Positions 7,390-15,402 of a stretch of DNA of 55,361 bases are shown one piece after another. Numbering within the stretch: the first letter of the stretch is position 1; each line of letters starts with the position of its first letter. The DNA is from a virus. The stretch is taken from positions 1-55,361 of IMG/VR virus record IMGVR_UViG_3300036781_000204. The stretch is one strand, 5' to 3'. The notes beneath the pieces are model-generated. The model did no database searches. It was not told where the DNA came from and saw only the letters and a program-made list of their open reading frames with translations. The translations under genes were made by a program, and so were the position numbers.

Positions 7390-8070
7390 ATGCTGCACAT
7401 ACGAAATCCTATGCAAACAGACTCAGAATTCGAGACCTACGGACCTGGTGGGAGACCAACTATGGACGAGATCGCCTGCCGGGAAACCGTGCCAGCGCTC
7501 TGGTCAGACAAACGCTCCCCCAAGGAGGGATTCATCTGTCACGACTACCTGAAGATTTATGAACGGGAATTCGGACGTTGGCGCGATGAACCGATTCGGT
7601 TTATGGAGATCGGCCTCAATAAGGGCGCCTCGATCAAAATCTGGCTGGAGTATTTCCAGCAGGCCACGATCTACGGCGTGGACATCGCCGACTTTTGCAA
7701 CGAGGCGGGGATTCCACAGGAACACCTGAATCGGTTCGTGTTCGAGAAGGGCGACCAGATGGACCCTTACTTCTGGCAGCGTTTCGCCGAGAGGCACACC
7801 GATCAATTCGATGTCATCATTGACGACGGTAGCCATGCCTCCGGCCCGATCATCTTGTCGTTTAATTCGCTCTGGGGGAAAGTGAAGCCCGGTGGTTGCT
7901 ACGTTATCGAGGACTTGACCGAGGCTCAGTTTAATGCCAGCCACACACCGGGATTCCCGACTCAAATCGAATTCGTGGAGACATTCATTCCGTCCGTGAT
8001 CTACGGCCAGAACGACATCGAAGAAATATTCATCAGCAAAGACCTTTGCATCCTGAGGAAGGAGAAATGA
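7390..8070 (+). CDS. SAM-dependent methyltransferase (TylF/sugar O-methyltransferase type)
   Basis: 226 residues from ATG 7390; a TTG at 7351 would add 13 residues. Motif I of class I methyltransferases is FMEIGLNKGASIKIW, followed by an acidic residue in IYGVDIADF. Further on come FDVIIDDGSHA, the usual D-D-G-S-H segment of rhamnosyl or macrocin O-methyltransferases, and VKPGGCYVIEDL. This matches enzymes that methylate sugar hydroxyls. Next to three glycosyltransferase-type genes, it would finish a phage-directed glycan modification. The preceding gap holds one palindrome copy. Confidence 0.85.
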   Translation: MLHIRNPMQTDSEFETYGPGGRPTMDEIACRETVPALWSDKRSPKEGFICHDYLKIYEREFGRWRDEPIRFMEIGLNKGASIKIWLEYFQQATIYGVDIADFCNEAGIPQEHLNRFVFEKGDQMDPYFWQRFAERHTDQFDVIIDDGSHASGPIILSFNSLWGKVKPGGCYVIEDLTEAQFNASHTPGFPTQIEFVETFIPSVIYGQNDIEEIFISKDLCILRKEK

Positions 8071-8267
8071 ACCAACCCACCGGAGTTGAGGCCATCGTCT
8101 GTCAGGACATCGCAGCGCGGCAGCAGATAGGCATCAAGAAATACGGCATGACCGTTGCTGAAAATCCAGCGGACATGCGGGAGAAATTGAACCACGCCTA
8201 CGAGGAGTGTTTAGATCAAGCCATCTACCTCAAATGGGCAATCATGCAACTGGACGCAAACCCATGA
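8067..8267 (+). CDS. Small helical phage protein, MazG/dATP-dGTP diphosphohydrolase-like
   Basis: 66 residues. The pattern IGIKKYGMTV followed by a helix ending in LNHAYEECLDQAIYLKWAI resembles short phage proteins annotated as dATP/dGTP pyrophosphohydrolase-related, where K-Y-G precedes the acidic H-A-Y-E-E helix. The true activity is uncertain. Start and stop overlap the flanking genes by four bases each. Confidence 0.65.
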   Translation: MNQPTGVEAIVCQDIAARQQIGIKKYGMTVAENPADMREKLNHAYEECLDQAIYLKWAIMQLDANP

Positions 8268-8941
8268 CCATAGAACTAATCACTTGTTTTTATCGGGAGG
8301 AATTTTTACTCCCACTTTTTAGGAATCATTATTCTTGGGTTGACGTGTTCAACGTCATCACCGATCAGCGGCCGGATGGCACCTTCGACGACGAAGACAA
8401 AATGAACTGGATTAACGACGCCATCAGGAAATCGCCCGCCGACTGGGTGGTCCTGGTGGATATGGACGAGTTCGTTTATCCAGCTCCGTGGGGAGCCAAT
8501 CCTCGCGTCGTTCTCGAGCAGGAGACCGGAGACATGATCTTCTCGCACATGACCCGGATGTGGCGTCACCACACCGACAAGGACATTGACCGTAACGCCC
8601 CACCAGTGCCGCAGCGGTTACACGGCCAGAGAGATCACATCAAGCCTTGCGTGTTCCGTCCGGCCGGGATAACCGTGGGCGCAGGAAATCACGATTACCA
8701 ATGCACCCACCCTATTGAAATTGGAAAACCTTGGTCCGGCGCTCACTGGGCGAACGCCGATCAAGCCTTCTGGATTGAACGTGAGACTCGAGACCGGGGA
8801 CCACGGTTGAGTCAGCGGAACATCTCTCGCGGCCACGGCACTCACACACGTCGATCAGCCGATCAAATTCTCGCTGAGTGCAAGGCTCACGAGAACGACC
8901 CGGTCATTATCGAGATTGACCGATACGCCAAAGGCGCGTAA
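8264..8941 (+). CDS. Glycosyltransferase family 2-like protein
   Basis: 225 residues. The N-terminus IELITCFYREEFLLP and the segment VVLVDMDEFVYP (about 64-75) fit GT2-like enzymes; D-M-D within it is the expected metal-binding acid motif. A His-rich stretch and HWANADQAFW lie downstream. It is the third glycosyltransferase-type gene in this locus, next to the methyltransferase. Its start overlaps the small helical protein's stop; it ends 10 bp before the portal gene. Confidence 0.75.
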   Translation: MTIELITCFYREEFLLPLFRNHYSWVDVFNVITDQRPDGTFDDEDKMNWINDAIRKSPADWVVLVDMDEFVYPAPWGANPRVVLEQETGDMIFSHMTRMWRHHTDKDIDRNAPPVPQRLHGQRDHIKPCVFRPAGITVGAGNHDYQCTHPIEIGKPWSGAHWANADQAFWIERETRDRGPRLSQRNISRGHGTHTRRSADQILAECKAHENDPVIIEIDRYAKGA

Positions 8942-8951
8942 GACAGGCACT

Positions 8952-11249
8952 ATGAAATTTGAGGACGCCGCACTCGTGCAGTCAATGGGATGGCAGCTTC
9001 GATACGGCGACTGGTATCGCGGAAACAATCGGGCACGCATCAACTCTCTTTTCAATGGGGCTCCTCCATACAGCGAAAGTGAAGTGCAGGAGAACAACAT
9101 CTCTGTCAACGTAAACTTTCTGGAATCCACCAGCATCTCGCACGATGCGCGCTCCCAGTTCGCCAGCGCATTCCAGAAACCAGGGAATTACTTCCGCGCC
9201 TCGACTGACAGTGGTCCCGTTCACAAGCGCAACGAGCGAGGAACTATTGTCACGAAGGAGATCAACCGAATCATGAAGCGCTCTGTGGATTACTACGAGT
9301 GTTTTCGTTCCAAGTTCGCTCTTGATGTGCTCCACGGAATTGGTCCGGCCGCGTGGGAGAACAAGGATAATTGGTGCCCGCGCGATCTTGGTGTTGAAGA
9401 CCTGCTTGTCCCCTCCGACACGCTGCTTTCATTCCGAAACCTTCCGTTCTTCATCGTCCTGCGCGCGTTCACTGCTCCCGAGCTGATTAAGCTCACCCGC
9501 GGAGCGAAGCGCGATTCCGCCTGGAATATGTCGCTCGTGAACTCGTGCATCGAATGGGTGGATAAGGAATCCCAAACCTTGCTCGGCTCGAACTTTCCAG
9601 ATGTGTGGTCCCCGGAGAAAATGAACGAGCGCGTCAAGAGTGACGGTGGCTACTACATGGGCGACCGGGTTCCCACGATCAACGTGTTTGATTTTTACTA
9701 TTGGTCCGACGAAGGGAATGATGAGGGCTGGAGGCGACGAATGGTTTTGGATTGCTGGAGCGCGCCCGCTGGTATCAGTGGTCAACCGTCCATCAACACG
9801 GAAATGGATTTTGGAAGGGGTCAATTTCTCTACAACCCGAAGGACCGGAAAGTGGCCAGCGACCGCAGTGAGATTTTCAGTTGCCAGTTCGCCGACCTTT
9901 CCGCTGTCGCGCCATTCCGATACCACTCCGTTCGATCACTCGGGTTCCTGCTCTATTCCGCGTGCCATCTTCAAAACCGACTGCGATGTAAATTGAGCGA
10001 GGCCACGTTTGAGGCCCTGATGATGTATTTCCGGGTGAAGACGATGGACGACGTTCAACGTGCCCTGAAGGTGGACTTGGTGAATCAGGGGTTCATCGAC
10101 GACTCGATCTCTTTTGTTCCGGCTGCTGACCGATTCCAAGTCAACGCTGGATTGGTGGAGACGGTTATTGGTCAGAATGCCGACCTGATTGCAAAGCACT
10201 CCTCCTCATTTACCGCGCTCCCGCAGAGTCAGGGAGATCAGGAGAAGACAAAATTTCAAGTGATGGCGGAGACTCAGACGGCCACGGCACTGGTGTCCAT
10301 CGCACTCCAGCAGGCTTACACTTACCAGACGTTTGAGTATCGTGAAATCTTCCGACGATTCTGCAAAGACAAATCCAGCGACCCTGACGTGCTGCGATTC
10401 CAGGCCGCGTGTTTACGGCAGGGGGTTCCCAAAAGTTCACTCACCGCCGAGGCGTGGGAAATTGAACCTGAGCGCGTGATGGGCGCGGGCAACAAGACTC
10501 TCGAGATGGCCATCGCTCAACAGCTCATGCAATATCGCCAACTCTATGACCCCGAGCCTCAGCGCGACATCTTGCGCGACGTTACGCTCGCGATCACGGA
10601 CGACCCGGCGCGCGCCAACGCACTCGTACCCGAGAAACCAGTGTCCATCACCGACACGGTTCACGACGCTCAGATTTCGGCCGGCACACTCATGCAGGGA
10701 TTACCCATCGCTGTCAAAACCGGAATCAACCACATCGAATGGGTGGACACGCTCATGGCGACGATGGCTTCGATCATCCAGAAGACTGGCGAGAATGCCG
10801 ACATCAAAACGATCACTGGGTTGCAGAACATGGCCCAGAACATTTCGCAGCACATTCAAATTGTTGCTCAGGACCCCGAGGAAAAACAGCGCGTCAAAGT
10901 CTGGGGCGATCAGTTGGGCAAGATGATGAACCTCGTGAAGGCCATGATGCAGCGACTCCAGGATCAGATGAAGCAGCAGCAGGCCCAAGGCCCTCAGATG
11001 GACCCGAAGGACCAAGCCAAGATTCAAGGCCAAGTTCTCATGTCCCAGACGAAAGCCCAGCTCACGAAAGAGAGCCACGCCCAGCGCACTGCCCAGCGTC
11101 AAATCCAGTTCGAGATGACTCAGAAGCAGAAAGAGGAGCAGCATCAGCTTAACATGCAGATCGAAGCCCAGCGTGCCGGATTGGAACTTACTTCCGACCG
11201 GCTAAAGATGATCGCCAATCACAACGGGAAAAAAGAGTCGCAGGAATGA
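8952..11249 (+). CDS. Portal protein
   Basis: 765 residues from ATG 8952; a longer start at 8916 would overlap the previous gene. Size, position ahead of the scaffold and capsid genes, and a long helical C-terminus fit a portal of podovirus type. The N-terminal third holds NNISVNVNFLESTSISHDARSQFA, and a middle region has typical clip/stem helices. The C-terminal 130 residues are Gln/Lys-rich coiled coil (QRLQDQMKQQQAQG and following), as in long portals that form a barrel. There is no sequence motif proving it, so the call rests on size, layout and context. The portal is the dodecameric ring through which DNA enters and leaves the capsid. Confidence 0.8.
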   Translation: MKFEDAALVQSMGWQLRYGDWYRGNNRARINSLFNGAPPYSESEVQENNISVNVNFLESTSISHDARSQFASAFQKPGNYFRASTDSGPVHKRNERGTIVTKEINRIMKRSVDYYECFRSKFALDVLHGIGPAAWENKDNWCPRDLGVEDLLVPSDTLLSFRNLPFFIVLRAFTAPELIKLTRGAKRDSAWNMSLVNSCIEWVDKESQTLLGSNFPDVWSPEKMNERVKSDGGYYMGDRVPTINVFDFYYWSDEGNDEGWRRRMVLDCWSAPAGISGQPSINTEMDFGRGQFLYNPKDRKVASDRSEIFSCQFADLSAVAPFRYHSVRSLGFLLYSACHLQNRLRCKLSEATFEALMMYFRVKTMDDVQRALKVDLVNQGFIDDSISFVPAADRFQVNAGLVETVIGQNADLIAKHSSSFTALPQSQGDQEKTKFQVMAETQTATALVSIALQQAYTYQTFEYREIFRRFCKDKSSDPDVLRFQAACLRQGVPKSSLTAEAWEIEPERVMGAGNKTLEMAIAQQLMQYRQLYDPEPQRDILRDVTLAITDDPARANALVPEKPVSITDTVHDAQISAGTLMQGLPIAVKTGINHIEWVDTLMATMASIIQKTGENADIKTITGLQNMAQNISQHIQIVAQDPEEKQRVKVWGDQLGKMMNLVKAMMQRLQDQMKQQQAQGPQMDPKDQAKIQGQVLMSQTKAQLTKESHAQRTAQRQIQFEMTQKQKEEQHQLNMQIEAQRAGLELTSDRLKMIANHNGKKESQE

Positions 11250-11407
11250 AATGCCCGAAGAAGCAGTCGATTACGAAGTCGCCGACGGACTTCCCGAAGA
11301 TGCCCAGGAAGACGATTGAACTCGTTTTTACTCCGGACGCGCTGCGCCGTGTGATGAAGGAGTCCATCGAAAAACGCACCACTAAAATCCATCATGAAAG
11401 ACACTGA
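11246..11407 (+). CDS. Small basic protein
   Basis: 53 residues, MKCPKKQSITKSPTDFPKMP at the start. It is basic and not recognised. Its ATG overlaps the portal stop (ATGA), and its stop lies inside the start of the ATP-grasp gene; this coupling is the main support. Confidence 0.5.
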   Translation: MKCPKKQSITKSPTDFPKMPRKTIELVFTPDALRRVMKESIEKRTTKIHHERH

Positions 11408-12677
11408 GGATATTGTTGCGTGCGTTGTGGATCACGGCCTTTTCCTGCCCATCGCTCAGAAATTGGCCGAGCAATACAAGCAGGTTTTTTACTGGTCGCC
11501 CCACGAGCGAATGATGCCCCGGCTGGAGGAGGGAGTGATTGGAGACGGGTTCAGGAATCTCACCAAGGTAAACGACATTTGGAGAATTAAGAGCCAGTGC
11601 GACCTTTTTGTTTTTCCTGACGTTGGATTTTCCGGTCTGCAAAACGAATTGATCTCTCAAGGGTTTCCGGTTTGGGGCCATCACGGAGGAGATGTTATCG
11701 AGACCAACCGTGGATTATTTCTCGAGACCCTGGATGAAGTGGGAATGGAAGTTCCGGGCTATGAAGTCATACAGGGTATGACCAATCTACAGAGCCACCT
11801 TCGCGATCAGAAGGACAAATGGATTAAAATCTCAAAGTGGCGCGGAGATTGGGAAACGCTGCACTGGCGGGACTGGTCTCACGACGAATCAACTCTGGAC
11901 TGTTACGCCTACCAGCTCGGGCCGATGAAGGAGATGATTAAATTTTACGTCTTCGATTCTATAGACACCGACATCGAGGACGGCATCGACACTTATTGTA
12001 TCGACGGAAAATTTCCATCGGTGGTAATGCATGGGATGGAGTGCAAGGACAAATCCTACCTGTGCTCGATTCAGTCGCTTGAGGATGTGGATGAGCGCGT
12101 GAGCGTCGTGACTGAAAAGTTTGGTCCGGTCCTTGGCCGTTACGGATACCGCGGATTCTTTTCGTGCGAGGTGAGAATTAAGGACGACAAAAGTTTCTTC
12201 ATCGACCCGACATGCCGCGCCGCCTCCCCTCCTTCTCAGGTGATGACCGAGCTGTTTGGAAATTTGGGTGAGATTATCTGGCATGGTGCCAACGGAGAAT
12301 GTGTTGACCCGGAGCCCGCTGCTCAGTTTGGAGTCCAAGCCTTGCTCACCATTGACCGCCAGAAGAACGAGTGGGAAGTGATGGACGTTCCAGACTCGAT
12401 TCGTCAATGGGTGAAGTGTGGATTCGCGTGCGAGATCGACGGCCGAATTTGCATTCCACCGCACCAATGCGAGAACATGGTGGGGTGGCTGGTGGCGACC
12501 GGAGACTCCATTGGGGGGGCTATCGACAACCTGAAAGATCACTGTGGAGAATTGCCTGATGGTGTAAACTGCGACGTGGACTCTCTGGCAAAATTGCTCG
12601 ACGAAGCGCAGAAGGCTGAGGGCGAAGGCATTGAATTAACCGACGATAAAATCCCCGAACCATCATCTGTATTATGA
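11394..12677 (+). CDS. ATP-grasp ligase (phosphoribosylamine-glycine ligase-like)
   Basis: 427 residues with ATP-grasp architecture: a Rossmann-like N-terminus with VFPDVGFSGLQNEL, then GFPVWGHHGGD, a nucleotide-binding strand region DKWIKISKWRGDWETLHWRDW, and a central stretch GIDTYCIDGKFP with RYGYRGFFSCEVRI and FIDPTCRAASPPSQ. The pattern matches phage proteins usually labelled phosphoribosylamine-glycine ligase, but a true purine-biosynthesis role is doubtful because no other purine gene is nearby. An ATP-grasp enzyme would ligate an amine to a carboxylate, perhaps modifying a peptide or virion protein. It sits between portal and scaffold, a recurrent position for this family as I recall it. 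Confidence 0.75.
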   Translation: MKDTEDIVACVVDHGLFLPIAQKLAEQYKQVFYWSPHERMMPRLEEGVIGDGFRNLTKVNDIWRIKSQCDLFVFPDVGFSGLQNELISQGFPVWGHHGGDVIETNRGLFLETLDEVGMEVPGYEVIQGMTNLQSHLRDQKDKWIKISKWRGDWETLHWRDWSHDESTLDCYAYQLGPMKEMIKFYVFDSIDTDIEDGIDTYCIDGKFPSVVMHGMECKDKSYLCSIQSLEDVDERVSVVTEKFGPVLGRYGYRGFFSCEVRIKDDKSFFIDPTCRAASPPSQVMTELFGNLGEIIWHGANGECVDPEPAAQFGVQALLTIDRQKNEWEVMDVPDSIRQWVKCGFACEIDGRICIPPHQCENMVGWLVATGDSIGGAIDNLKDHCGELPDGVNCDVDSLAKLLDEAQKAEGEGIELTDDKIPEPSSVL

Positions 12678-12832
12678 GCTGCATGTCAAAAGGAAGCGGA
12701 ACTGTGGGTCAGTCATTGGTGAATCAAACCCCAGTGTTTGACAACGGCCATCGCTCCCGCAAGACCGTTCACTCTCGTAAGGCTGGCGTGATGCGCCCCA
12801 CCAAGAAACATAGAAAGGAAAAATTCCTATGA
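12674..12832 (+). CDS. Small basic protein, unrecognised
   Basis: 52 residues with an Arg/Lys/His-rich middle (HRSRKTVHSRKAGVMRPTKK). It is a possible nucleic-acid or capsid-associated peptide, but nothing identifies it. The start overlaps the ATP-grasp stop, and its stop overlaps the next start (12829). Confidence 0.5.
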   Translation: MSCMSKGSGTVGQSLVNQTPVFDNGHRSRKTVHSRKAGVMRPTKKHRKEKFL

Positions 12833-13014
12833 GCCCGACCGACGAACCCTCATTCCCGCAATACCAACCGCCAGCTTCCGGAATCCCGGTATTCTCTCAC
12901 CCAAAGCAGCAGGCCCCGCTGATGAAGGTGATGAACAAAATGCTGAAGATGCCGAAGAAAAAAGTGTTGCAAAGGCGAAACAGAGTGGTTAGAAAGAAAT
13001 ACACAATCGTTTAA
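12829..13014 (+). CDS. Small basic protein
   Basis: 61 residues, Pro-rich at the start and strongly basic at the end (KMPKKKVLQRRNRVVRKK). Unknown function. Position between portal and scaffold suggests a head-assembly or DNA-packing accessory. Confidence 0.5.
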   Translation: MSPTDEPSFPQYQPPASGIPVFSHPKQQAPLMKVMNKMLKMPKKKVLQRRNRVVRKKYTIV

Positions 13015-13016
13015 CT

Positions 13017-13337
13017 ATGGAATCAAAACCAACGGCCCCTCCTGTCGCGCGTCTCAACCCCAATGCCAGCCCAAAGGCTCGGTTCATTGCAAACCCACGA
13101 ACCGTATCCGATCACCGGCAGATGGTGGATTTGGATGCTTTCAATCGAGGCTGTGACGCCGCGCTGCTCCAGTATGGATTGCTCCTGACTGAGCAATGCA
13201 AGGACGGTCAGACCGCGATGGCAAACGGCTTCAGGGTTCAGGGAGCGAATGAAATTATCGCCATCTTGAAAACCATTTCTGAATCCAGCCCGGTCACTCC
13301 CCGCCGCGCCACCGATAACCTCGACCACTCGCAATAA
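13017..13337 (+). CDS. Hypothetical head-region protein
   Basis: 106 residues. A predicted helical core includes FNRGCDAALLQYGLLL and NEIIAILKTI. No family recognised. Its last codon overlaps the start of the next gene by one base (13337). Confidence 0.5.
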   Translation: MESKPTAPPVARLNPNASPKARFIANPRTVSDHRQMVDLDAFNRGCDAALLQYGLLLTEQCKDGQTAMANGFRVQGANEIIAILKTISESSPVTPRRATDNLDHSQ

Positions 13338-13549
13338 TGGGGCGCGCCAAAAAACGTGGGACGATGGAGGAGAGAATTGAGTGGGCTCAGGCTCGGAATC
13401 ATGAGCTGTCCCACGCCATAAAATCCGGCTCGCCATCCCACTTGTTTGAGATCGCCCACGGAACCCAGCAGCTCGCCACGAAATTAACCGCAGCCGGAGC
13501 ACTCCCAATCCCAATATCGAAAGACTTTTATGCCAGCACCAATCATTGA
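13337..13549 (+). CDS. Hypothetical protein
   Basis: 70 residues, basic N-terminus (GRAKKRG) and a helical middle (WAQARNHELSHAIKSG). Not recognised. The start of the scaffold lies 20 bp inside its end. Confidence 0.45.
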   Translation: MGRAKKRGTMEERIEWAQARNHELSHAIKSGSPSHLFEIAHGTQQLATKLTAAGALPIPISKDFYASTNH

Positions 13550-14840
13550 ACCAGCGGCGCCAGCCGCAACAGCCGCAGCTCCCGGAAGACCAAGCGCCGC
13601 CCCAGCTTCATCTGGAGTAATCAACGTCACTGCTTCATCGGTAACTCCGGTGCGGCCAGCCGAGGTTCCACAAGAGGGCTCTGCGAAGGCCAATCTTTTC
13701 ACAGAGCTCGGAAAGAAAGCGAAACCAACCAATGCTCCACGCGAACCGAAACCAGAACCGCCGGCAAAGCCAGCCGAGGCTGCCACAGCAAAACCTGCGG
13801 AGACACCCGAACCCGCCGCCGCAGCCGCCGCTGAACCCGGTGCTCCCGTGGAGGCTGGCAAACCTGCTGAAGGAAAGGATTCAAAAGGCCGCGTAAGTCC
13901 ATGGAAATTGGTGGACGAATACAAAGGAAAACTAGCGGCTGCTGAAAAGGAAGTCGCCGAGGCTCGCGCCGCTGTTATGCCGGAAGCTGATCGCCGAAAA
14001 TACGACGAACGAATCGCCAAGTCTGAAGCGCGCCAAAAGGAACTTGAGAGCCACATGGCCTATGTGGACTATTCCAAGACTGATGAATTCCAAACCAAGT
14101 TTGTCGCACCCTATAACAAGGCATGGGAAAAAGCCATCGGTGAACTAAAGGAGATCACGGTCGTTGACCCCGCCTCCCAGACCGAGCGCGCGGTTACTGC
14201 TCAGGACATGCTCGATCTCGTGAATCTTCCACTGGGCAAGGCACGAGCGATGGCGAATGAAGTCTTCGGAGAATTTGCCGACGACGTGATGAACCACCGA
14301 AAGTCTATCAAGGACCTGTTCTATGCCCAGCAGGGCGCATTGGAGGACGCGAAGAAGAACGGAGTTGAGCGTGTCAAGCAGGCTCAGGAGGAAAATTCCA
14401 GAAAGGCCACGGATATGCAGCGCACAGTCAATGAGACTTGGGAAAAAGAGAACAAAGCTGTTCTCGAGGACCCGACTCATGGACCGCTGTTTAAGCCACG
14501 CGAAGGTGATGAAGTTTGGAATCAACGTCTCTCGAAAGGATTTGAACTTGTTGATCGCGCGTTCAAGGAAAGCCCGCTGGACCCGAAGCTGACCCCCGAG
14601 CAACGTCAGGCCGTTATCCGCCGCCACGCTGCTGTCCGTAATCGTGCTGCATCATGGGGAGCCATCCGTGCCGAGAATGATTCTCTCAAGGTAAAGATGA
14701 CTGCTCTGGAAAAAGAGCTCGCCGAATACAAAGGTAGCGAGCCTGGAACAGCCGGAGGAAAGCCCGGAGCCCTCGGCGCCCTCGCTGTTGGAAACGCCAA
14801 AGATCAAATGTTTGGAGCGCTTCGTAAAATAGCGAAGTAA
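13530..14840 (+). CDS. Scaffolding protein
   Basis: 436 residues. The N-terminal 120 residues are Pro/Ala/Lys-rich and disordered, while the rest is heptad-rich coiled coil (VDEYKGKLAAAEKEVAEARAAV and following), ending in a basic, helical tail. The location immediately upstream of the major capsid gene and the disordered-plus-coiled pattern fit capsid scaffolds, which template procapsid assembly and are then removed. No protease gene was recognised nearby, so removal might be by exit rather than cleavage. Confidence 0.75.
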   Translation: MPAPIIEPAAPAATAAAPGRPSAAPASSGVINVTASSVTPVRPAEVPQEGSAKANLFTELGKKAKPTNAPREPKPEPPAKPAEAATAKPAETPEPAAAAAAEPGAPVEAGKPAEGKDSKGRVSPWKLVDEYKGKLAAAEKEVAEARAAVMPEADRRKYDERIAKSEARQKELESHMAYVDYSKTDEFQTKFVAPYNKAWEKAIGELKEITVVDPASQTERAVTAQDMLDLVNLPLGKARAMANEVFGEFADDVMNHRKSIKDLFYAQQGALEDAKKNGVERVKQAQEENSRKATDMQRTVNETWEKENKAVLEDPTHGPLFKPREGDEVWNQRLSKGFELVDRAFKESPLDPKLTPEQRQAVIRRHAAVRNRAASWGAIRAENDSLKVKMTALEKELAEYKGSEPGTAGGKPGALGALAVGNAKDQMFGALRKIAK

Positions 14841-14846
14841 TGTCCC

Positions 14847-15122
14847 ATGTGTGCCACCATAAAAGAATTCGTGTGCGACTGCGGTAATCCCGCGGTTCGC
14901 AAGAAGAACAGTTTCCCAATTTGCCAGAGGTGCCTGGACATCGAAAGCAAGCTGGGAATTCGGGCTAACGCAAGATCAGGACTGGCAGAGAAGAAGCTGC
15001 CTATATGCTCCCACATTCGATGGGAGACTCGAATCGTTGAGGTGCCAATTCAGGTGGGGGCGTCTCTGGAAATTTTAGATATATGGCTTCGAGATTTGAC
15101 ACTTCTCCGGGAAGTGGTTTAA
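14847..15122 (+). CDS. Small zinc-ribbon-like protein
   Basis: 91 residues. The start has FVCDCGNPAVRKKNSFPICQRCLD, two Cys pairs (C10-x-C12 and C27-x2-C30), suggesting one zinc site. The rest contains a hydrophobic strand and helix. Function unknown. It is the last gene before the terminator at 15154, so it closes the portal-to-scaffold transcript. Confidence 0.55.
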   Translation: MCATIKEFVCDCGNPAVRKKNSFPICQRCLDIESKLGIRANARSGLAEKKLPICSHIRWETRIVEVPIQVGASLEILDIWLRDLTLLREVV

Positions 15123-15153
15123 TAAAAACTTGTCGGGTCCCTTGGTGGTTTAG

Positions 15154-15192
15154 TCCCGTCGTGAGTTTATCCATTCTCGCGGCGGGATTTTT
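15154..15192 (+). terminator. Rho-independent terminator
   Basis: A 12-bp stem pairs 15154-15165 with 15176-15187, with two G-U pairs and a 10-base loop, followed by a run of five T. It separates the scaffold transcript from the capsid gene. Confidence 0.85.
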
Positions 15193-15402
15193 ATTTGTTG
15201 ACTTCCCCTGCTGAACGGGAGTAGAACCCCCATCAGTTTTGTTAGTCGCTCGTTTCTAAAAACAACGACTCTCGGCATAAGTGGGCACCGGAAGCCCGAA
15301 GCTACTCGCCGACTTCAAGAAATTCCAACGATAGAAAACTCATGTTTGCGTGTGCATCCATGCTCTTTTTCTGAACCGAAAACAAATTGAATTTTTTGAA
15401 TT
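15193..15402. promoter_or_regulatory. Leader of the major capsid gene
   Basis: This gap of about 210 bp has no gene. A TTGACT hexamer at 15198-15203 may be a -35 element, with a weak TAGAAC at 15222-15227 as its -10 partner. The last 40 bases before the ATG are A/T-rich and lack a purine-rich ribosome site, which is unusual for a gene expected to be highly expressed. A dedicated promoter is likely because a terminator precedes it, but its elements are uncertain. Confidence 0.4.
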
